Positions 57,484 to 64,000 of a stretch of DNA of 64,000 nt are shown piece by piece. The stretch comes from Brasenia schreberi (lineage: Eukaryota; Streptophyta; Magnoliopsida; Nymphaeales; Cabombaceae), in contig JAYKKT010000049.1 of assembly GCA_036023115.1 (NCBI GenBank), positions 1,116,001 through 1,180,000 of the forward strand. Direction: 5' to 3'. Both the position numbers and the translations under genes were made by a program. The number at the start of each line of letters is the position of its first letter. Within the stretch, counting starts at the first letter, position 1. A model generated the notes under the pieces. That model was given only the letters and a program-made list of their open reading frames with translations, had not been told where the DNA came from and did no database searches.

Positions 57484-58425
57484 ATGGTTGGCAAAGGAAA
57501 AGGGGTTGAGAGCCCTTTCAACACATCTGAATATCCTTCACTTGAAAAAATAGAAAATTTTCATATTATAACAACGAAGTTAGATGGCAGAAACTTCTTG
57601 GAGTGGTGTTGGTCTGTGAAACTGACTCTTATAGCAAGGGGCAGATGAACTCACCTAATGGGTCAAATACCGAGTCCAGATACACATGATGCACAATATC
57701 TTGTTTAGAGAAGAGAATATACATTAATATCATCTTGGTTACTTCAGTGTATGATCTCATAAATTACAAAAACTTTTATATTTCTTGAATTTGCCCATGA
57801 AATTTGGTGTACAGTCTCTGAAGGTTATTTAAGAAAAAAGAATATTGCAAAAGAGTATGAGATTTTGGAAAAGATCAGAAAATGTAAACAAGAAACTCCT
57901 TCTATCAATGAGTACTATGTAGAACTTCGAGGACTTTGGGATGAACTTCTTGATTATACTAATATAAAGTGTTCTTCTTGTTACACCGAAAGAAATGCTG
58001 AAATTGAAAAGAAGAAAGTATTTGACTTATTATGGGGTGCAAATTCAGAATTTGAGTCAATAAAACTCAATATCTTGGGCAGAGAAGAACTTCCTTCACT
58101 GGGCACAGTATACTCATTATTAATTAGGAAAGAAGATCACAGAAATCTTGAGGATGACAATATCTCAGTCATAAACCAACATGCACTTCAAATAAGGGGA
58201 GAAAATTCACATTATCGTGGAAGAGGTGGACAAAAAAGTTGTGGACGTGATCGTGGTAGGTTTCATTCTGATGAGAAGGATAAACTTGTATGTTCTCATT
58301 GTGGCAAATCAAGGCATTCTAGTGAAAATTATTGGGAATTACATGGTAGACCTGATTTTTCTTGAAATCAAAACTACTCTGCTCATGCTGCAGAAAATTC
58401 AACTCCTATTATAGATGGAATTTAA
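57484..58425 (+). pseudogene. Copia D gag, broken
   Basis: Capsid-type gag starting MVGKGKGVESPF. Conserved text FLEWCWSVKLTLIARG, then after three stops NIAKEYEILEKIRKCK, INEYYVELRGLWDELL, ILGREELPSLGTVYSLL, and a nucleocapsid zinc knuckle region CSHCGKSRHSSENYW in which the last Cys of CCHC is Tyr. Stops occur near 57650, 57705, 57760 and 58365. In copia B the knuckle has lost a different Cys. Confidence 0.8.
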
Positions 58426-58499
58426 GAGATCATTAAAATGATAGAAGGTCTAGAAACAAAATTATCTGAACATTCTCAACCATCTTCTTCTCAAGTTAC

Positions 58500-61400
58500 A
58501 GTAGAACATGCGACTTATACTGTGAAGGGTAACAATTTCTCTCTCTCTCTCTAATTTAAAAACTTGGATAAATGATTCATCATATTTTTCAGAATACAGA
58601 GTTCTTAAAAAATGGGAGCAGATTAAGTTAGTAGATGGTTTATATTCTTATATGATTAGACATGGAAGTGTACTCACATATTTTTCAGACCTAAAATCAG
58701 TCTATCATGTTCCCAGTTTTTCTATAAATCTACTTTCAGTCAGTTTGTTGACTCGTACTATGAATTGTAGTGTAACTTTTAATCTTACTGGATGTGTGTT
58801 TTAGGATCTGAAGATGGAGAAAATCTTTGGTCATGGTAGCCTACAAAAGGGCTTATACATCTTAGATGACCACTTTCAGCATACAACTCCTTATAGTGCT
58901 TTAGTTGCAACTATTCAGGATGTAGAAATTCAACTTTGGCATTGTTGCCTTGGTCATTTGCTTGTGTTAAAGCTTTAATATGTGCTACCTCATCTTAGGG
59001 TCGAGTCAAATAAACCTCATTTTGAATGTGAAGTATGTCAACTTGGAAAACACTAAAGAGCCCCTTATCCTTTAAGTGACTCTAGGCGATCTCAACCTTT
59101 TGAGGTCCTTCATTCTAATATATGGGGTCCCAGTCCAGTTACTTCATTGTTTGGTTAGAAGTATTTTATATCCTTTATTGATGATTGTACGCATCTTATA
59201 ATTATTTATTTAATGAAATTAAAATCAGAAGTTTCTACTATCTTTTTAATTATACATAAATTCATTCTCACCCAATTCAATACTTGTGCAAAAATTCTTC
59301 ATTCAGATAATGGGAGAGAATACATTAGTAGACATTGACAAGAATATCTACACACACATGGTATTATTCATCAGACTTCTTGTTCTTATATACCTCAGCA
59401 AAATGGCATTGCTGAAAGAAAAAATCGTCATATTCTAGAGGTAGCTAGAACTCTCTTACTCCAAAATAATGTACCTAAATTCTATTGGAGAGAAGTTATT
59501 ATTACCTTTGTCCACCTAATAAATAGGATGCCTAATAGTGCACTCAAGGGTAAAAGTTTAATGAAATGTCTCGATAAGGAATCAAAACATTTTCATATAG
59601 CTCATCGTATCTTTGGTTATACCTGTTTGTTCATGTTCATCTACCTAGTCATGATAAACTTGATCCTAAGTCTGTAAATTGTATTTTTCTTGGCTATTCA
59701 AACTCTCAGAAAGGTTATAAATGCTACGATCCTACTCTTAAGAAACTATATGTATCCATGGATGTCACATTCTCAGAATCTACTCCTTATTATTCTTCTC
59801 AGGAGGAGTTAACTACCTCTCAAAATATATCTACTTATGTCCTTCCACTAATTCCTAGTGAGGCAGAAGACAATGCAGATGACTATAGAGAAAAGGCAAA
59901 TGAACCAAATGAGACCTTGATGTACAAGAGAGGATCAAGGAAGATTATTTACTCTCAAGAAGAACCAGTTCAATCTCCAATTATTAAAGATATTTTCCTT
60001 GACTCATATCCTCAATTTCAAGTGGAAGAGGACCTGGAAATTCCTATTACCATTCGTAAAGGTAAACGTACTTGTGCACGGTATCCTATCTCTGATTGTA
60101 TCTCATATGCTAATACTTTTGAAAATTATCGAAATTTTGTTATAAATGTTGATAAACACAAGATTCCTACGAAATCTGAAGAAGCAAACAAGTGTCCTTT
60201 ATGGAAAGCTACAATAGAAGAGGAACTAGATGCCCTTATGAAAAATAATACTTGGACCATCACAAAACTACCTTTTAATAGGAATATTGTAGGATGTAAG
60301 TGGGTATTCACTATTAAATATAAGACAGATGAAACCATTGAAAGATATAAAGCAAGATTAGTTGTTAAAGGATATAGTCAATCATGTGGTATTGACTACA
60401 CTGAAACCTTTGCACCTGTGGCTAAACTTACTTTTATAAGAATACTTCTTAGTATGGTAGCGAACTTGGGATGAGATCTATCACAGTTGGATGTGAAAAA
60501 TGCCTTCTTACAAGGAGACTTGAATGAAGAAGTATATATGAAACTACCTCTATTAATGAGTATCAAAGCATATGATGATAAAGTGTGCAAACTAAATAAA
60601 GCAATTTGTGGGCTAAAACAGTCACCAAGAGCTTGGTTTGAGAAATTCAGTAAAGTAGTGTGCAATCTGGGGTACCAAATGTGTCTCAATGATCATATTA
60701 TTTTTTTTCAAGAAAGATACAAAATTATCTATTCTTGTTGTCTATGTTGATGATATCATTGTTACAGGATATGACATTGAAGAAATATCAAGGTTAGAAA
60801 TGAATCTTCATAGATTATTTGACCTCAAAGACTTGGGCCGACTCGACTATTTCTTGGGTATAGAGGTGTTATATTCCACCCAAGGTATATTCCTAACTCA
60901 GAGAAAATATACCATGAATCTCCTTCAAGAAACAAACATGCTAGATTGTAAACTAAGTGACACTCCTATGGAAGTAAATCAGAAATTGTTCATTAGTGAT
61001 AGTGAAGAGTTTAGAGACATTCATAAATATCAGACTTTGGTCGACAAACTTATTTACTTAACAATCACTCGTCCAGATATTACTTATGCAGTGGGCATTG
61101 TGAGTAGATTTATGCATTCTCCTACCAAGAATCATATGGATGCAGTGTATAAAATTCTTCAATATCTCAAATCAACATCTGGCATGGGTCTATTTTATTC
61201 TAAATTCTATAAATTCAACATTGAACTTTATTCTGATGAAGACTGGACTGGATCTAAAGATGACCACAAATTAACTACAGGTTATGTTACACTACTTGAT
61301 GAAAATATTATATCGTAGAAAAGTAAAAAATAAACAGTTGTTGCCAGATCTACAATTGAAGCAGAATACAAAGCGATAACTCAAGCCATATATAAAGGAA

Positions 61401-61650
61401 AATGGGTATCTTCATTAATCAGTGAACTTGGATTTATTTCTATTCAGCCTATACCATTATTGTGACAGCAGTACAACAATTCAGATGACTTCCAATCCTT
61501 TATATCATGAAAGAACCAAACATATAGAAATTGACTGTCACTTCATTAGAGAGAAGATAACTAATCAAGAATTAAAATTAGAGTATGTTAAATCAGCAAA
61601 ATAGAGGGCTGATTTTTTTACTAAAGCTATTGCTAGCAGACAACTCAAGA
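58500..61650 (+). pseudogene. Copia D pol (protease to RNase H), broken
   Basis: Order and key sites: protease region after 58560; integrase zinc-binding LWHCCLGHL with CEVCQLGKH (58.94-59.06 kb); integrase core FIDDCTHL, ILHSDNGREYI and NGIAERKNRHILEVAR (59.17-59.45 kb), so the D,D,E residues are present. RT: NRNIVGCKWVFTIKYK, RLVVKGYSQSCGIDYTETF, LDVKNAFLQGDL, AICGLKQSPRAWFEKF, then the catalytic YVDDIIVTG (60.75 kb). RNase H: YSDEDWTGSKDDHKLTTGY and ARSTIEAEYKAI (61.2-61.37 kb). At least one frameshift lies in RT (about 60.71 kb), with stops in integrase, after ANLG (60472) and in RNase H. Confidence 0.8.
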
Positions 61651-61692
61651 ACACACTATTCAAGTTAGGTGTTCTCAATATCTTTCACCCAA

Positions 61693-61704
61693 CTTGAGGG
61701 GGAG
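61693..61704 (+). promoter_or_regulatory. Polypurine tract of copia D
   Basis: acttgagggggag directly before the 3' LTR, the expected plus-strand primer. Confidence 0.85.
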
Positions 61705-61996
61705 TGTTAGAGATTGGTTCATTAATAATTGTTATGGGTCTTAGTGTAACTCGTTATAGGTCTTAGTGTAACTTATGTCTATTTAGTAGTACTTAAGTAT
61801 GATTAGAGACAGTTTAGTTATTCAAGTTAGATAACTTATAAATCGGTAGATTAGGGTTAAGTCCATTAGGAAAAAGAGGCTGAGCAGCAGCCAGACGTGG
61901 TTACGTCTTTCTGTCTTTTGGGATAGATTGGAGGAATGCGTCCAATCTGCCAAAATTTGAAAGTTTTTCTTCCATTCAATAATATAATTCATAACA
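61705..61996 (+). repeat. 3' (middle) LTR of copia D
   Basis: 292 bp, starting tgttagagattgg and ending attcataaca. Followed by its own primer site and interior sequence, so it is also the 5' LTR of a deleted second unit. Confidence 0.9.
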
Positions 61997-62153
61997 TGGT
62001 ATCAGAGCCTATAAAACTGTTAAATTTGTATTTTGTGTGAAAGGAATGAGTTTCTTTCTTGAAAAAGTGAGCATAAGTTCTGGGAAGAAATCAGACTGAA
62101 ACAATCTTGAAAAAGTGTGTAAATCGTGACAAGAAAGTGACAACTGACCACTG

Positions 62154-62177
62154 TTTTCAATAATATGATTCATAACA
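62154..62177 (+). repeat. Terminal fragment of a third LTR
   Basis: ttcaataatatgattcataa plus the closing ca, matching the ends of the two full LTRs, then the flank atcat. The join to the second interior lies at a ttc shared by both sides. Confidence 0.75.
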
Positions 62178-62182
62178 ATCAT

Positions 62183-62713
62183 TGCTATGAAAGTTGTGAG
62201 GTAGGATGGCTTAAAAGGCTAGGACAAATTTGGGAAAGGAAGGTTCTAATACCCTAGACTATGAAGATACACAAGGAAGGGATACGATACGAGTTAAGTT
62301 ATGGCTCAAGATCTACATTAGAAATGAAGAATCTCCCAGTTGCTTGATAAAAAAGTACTTTTGATTGGGTCTCCTCTAAATGATCAAAGATATACTATAG
62401 TTTACCACTGAGAAAGGAAGCGGGAGAGTATAATAAAGGGAGTTGGGAAAGAAGGGGATAGAAAGGGAATAAAGCAGTATGTATGAATAAGGAAATAAAA
62501 AACCCAATAGAATGCAAGCCAAGAATGGAACAAAATATTTCAAGAGCAGTCACAAGTAGGTGGCAAATCAATGGAAGCATTCTTACGAAAATTGAAAAAA
62601 TTATCCAACCTTTATATAGAAATTAAAGCAAATAATAGAAGAAAAAAGTATTTTCAATGAATTTTATTCCGTGGGAATAACTCTACTACATTACCAAGTG
62701 TCACAACAATATT
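62183..62713. other. No gene recognised
   Basis: Spacer between copia D and the L1 fragment. AT-rich, with no domain or terminal repeat seen. Confidence 0.5.
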
Positions 62714-63290
62714 ATAGTGGAACTACAAGGGGCTGAAGAACTCATCTAGTTCTTGTACTATGCCTCCTTTTAAGGACGTATAAACCTAGAATTGTTTGCC
62801 TAAATGAAGTTAAACAAAGCAGTTAAGAATTTAGTGGTCTAACGACAAAACTAGGTTACAACCAAGGGTTGCAGTTTATTGTGAAGGAAAAAGAGGTGGC
62901 TTCAGATTCTTCGGTTGGAACAAGATATTCTAGATAGTAGCTTATAATAATCAGATCATTGATCTCATCATTAATAAGGAAAAAGTAGAGGAAGAATAAC
63001 AATATAACATGTTTTATGGATATCAAGAGGTTACTAGAAGGTCAGAATTGTAAAGATTACCATGCAACCAATTGGTTATAGGAGGGTACTTCAACGAAAT
63101 TCTCCTACCTTGTGAGAAACATGTGGATGCAAGCAATACAAAATGAACGAATTGTAAGAAGTAATAGACAACTGTAATTTACAAGACATGAAATTTGAAG
63201 GACATTATTTTACTTGGTTTAATAAGAGATCTGGTGCAATGAACATACATGTTACATTGGGTTCTTTCTTTTCAAACTTAGTGTGGGCTA
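62714..63290 (+). pseudogene. L1-type LINE endonuclease fragment
   Basis: Scattered across frames: WNYKGLKN at the start (family WNxRGL), NMFYGYQEVTRRSEL, then QLVIGGYFNEILLPCEKH, the endonuclease GDFNEIL box with D changed to Y. This text is typical of plant L1 endonucleases and differs from the RTE copies in this window. Frameshifts and stops throughout. The reverse transcriptase is absent. Confidence 0.65.
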
Positions 63291-64000
63291 GTAAATAGTT
63301 TGATGCAAAAGGTTAGACACCTTCAACATACTTCAACCAATTTGTAAACACTCAAAATTTTCATTCAACAACTAAGCCTTATCCGATAATAGATGAAGTC
63401 AGCTAACCCAAAATTTTCATTAAAGAAACAAAATGTTAAAAAGGTTTTAAAAAATATGAGATAATGCTTTTAGAATCAAAATTCTTAAGAATTATAAAAT
63501 GTTGTCCAACGGTGCATCAAATGGAAACCATAGAACTATCATGCCAAATACAACAAGCATATCCGAAAAAAGATTATATTTCATGTCTAGGGTATTACAT
63601 AGACTCACAAACTACTAATGAGAGTGGGGACATAAAAGAAATGGGGTTATATGTACAATTAAAATACTACAAGGAATGACTTTTAAAGTAGACATACAAA
63701 TTGTAATATTTAGCTAGGAAGTTGATGCCCATATAAAGAGCAAAACTAAATTTTGGAAGAGGAAAAGGAGAAATAATATCTCTCAAAATACAAATTTTAA
63801 AGAGCCCCCTTTGGCCATCCTATGGCAAGATTTAGTTGACTTTCTTTCTAGTATTGTAAAAGATCAAAAAATATCTCTCTCAAACGAAGACAAATCATCC
63901 ACAAATTCTTGGACATTGCTACACTCAAAGGAGCTGGGCATTCAACCACCCTATCTTCTCAACTCCACAAAGCGCCATGCAATAATACCCTCCAAAAAGC
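63291..64000. other. No gene recognised
   Basis: AT-rich sequence to the window end. It may be further decayed L1 sequence, but no conserved box was found. The frame at 63464-63679 has no known domain. Confidence 0.45.

Larger units (their letters stand above)
56700..62177 (+). mobile_element. Ty1/copia element D with tandem-LTR structure
   Basis: Order: LTR (56700-56973), primer site, gag-pol, purine tract, LTR (61705-61996), a second primer site with about 157 bp of a second interior (61997-62153), then the last 24 bp of a third LTR (62154-62177). Flanks are gtcat (56695-56699) and atcat (62178-62182), a 5-bp duplication with one mismatch around the whole unit. Coding parts are broken by stops. 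It belongs to the same lineage as copia B. Confidence 0.85.

Overview
The window is plant nuclear DNA: AT-rich, crowded with Ty1/copia, Ty3/gypsy, RTE-clade LINE and hAT elements, with one spliced plant gene, a class C auxin response factor (ARF10/16/160 type), on the + strand. A flowering plant with long, transposon-filled introns fits best. A magnoliid is possible, but the sequence does not settle the species. No rRNA, tRNA, CRISPR array or organelle DNA was seen.

Layout. 0.65-1.57 kb: broken 5' exons of a GBA2-type glucosylceramidase gene (- strand). 2.5-3.15 kb: a 660-bp hAT-like element carrying a captured RRM exon. 4.8-5.2 kb: tail of an RTE LINE. 9.2-12.0 kb: decayed copia element A. 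13.8-26.1 kb: copia element B (- strand), itself hit by a 4.0-kb non-coding LTR element (14.0-18.0 kb), a 5'-complete RTE LINE with a 16-bp target duplication (21.7-24.5 kb) and a 652-bp hAT-like MITE (25.2-25.8 kb). 27.0-32.2 kb: gypsy element F (- strand). 32.2-35.1 kb: copia remnant E (- strand). 35.6-52.7 kb: the ARF gene. 52.7-56.7 kb: no recognised gene. 56.7-62.2 kb: copia element D with a tandem-LTR structure. 62.7-63.3 kb: a decayed L1-type endonuclease fragment.

The ARF gene is the centre of the window. Its exons are 35616-36630, 37265-38172 and a 40-nt last exon at 52644-52683 that completes the C-terminal PB1 domain. Intron 2 is 14,471 bp long. All but about 870 bp of it comes from one old hAT insertion (38387-51983, target duplication gttttaac/gtttcaac) that was later invaded by a second copy of the RRM-carrying element (TSD tcaaaatc), a second hAT of the same family (TSD accaaaat) and an RTE LINE. 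The first two of these were then each hit by another RTE LINE. The first exon carries a net one-base frameshift ahead of the B3 domain, so the gene as read here is either a recent pseudogene or contains a sequence error. A miR160 target site is present in exon 2.

Most elements are dead. The exceptions are two RTE copies with near-identical uninterrupted 535-codon reverse-transcriptase frames, both inside the ARF intron and on its sense strand. Boundaries given to the base rest on target-site duplications or splice sites. Others are approximate and said to be so.
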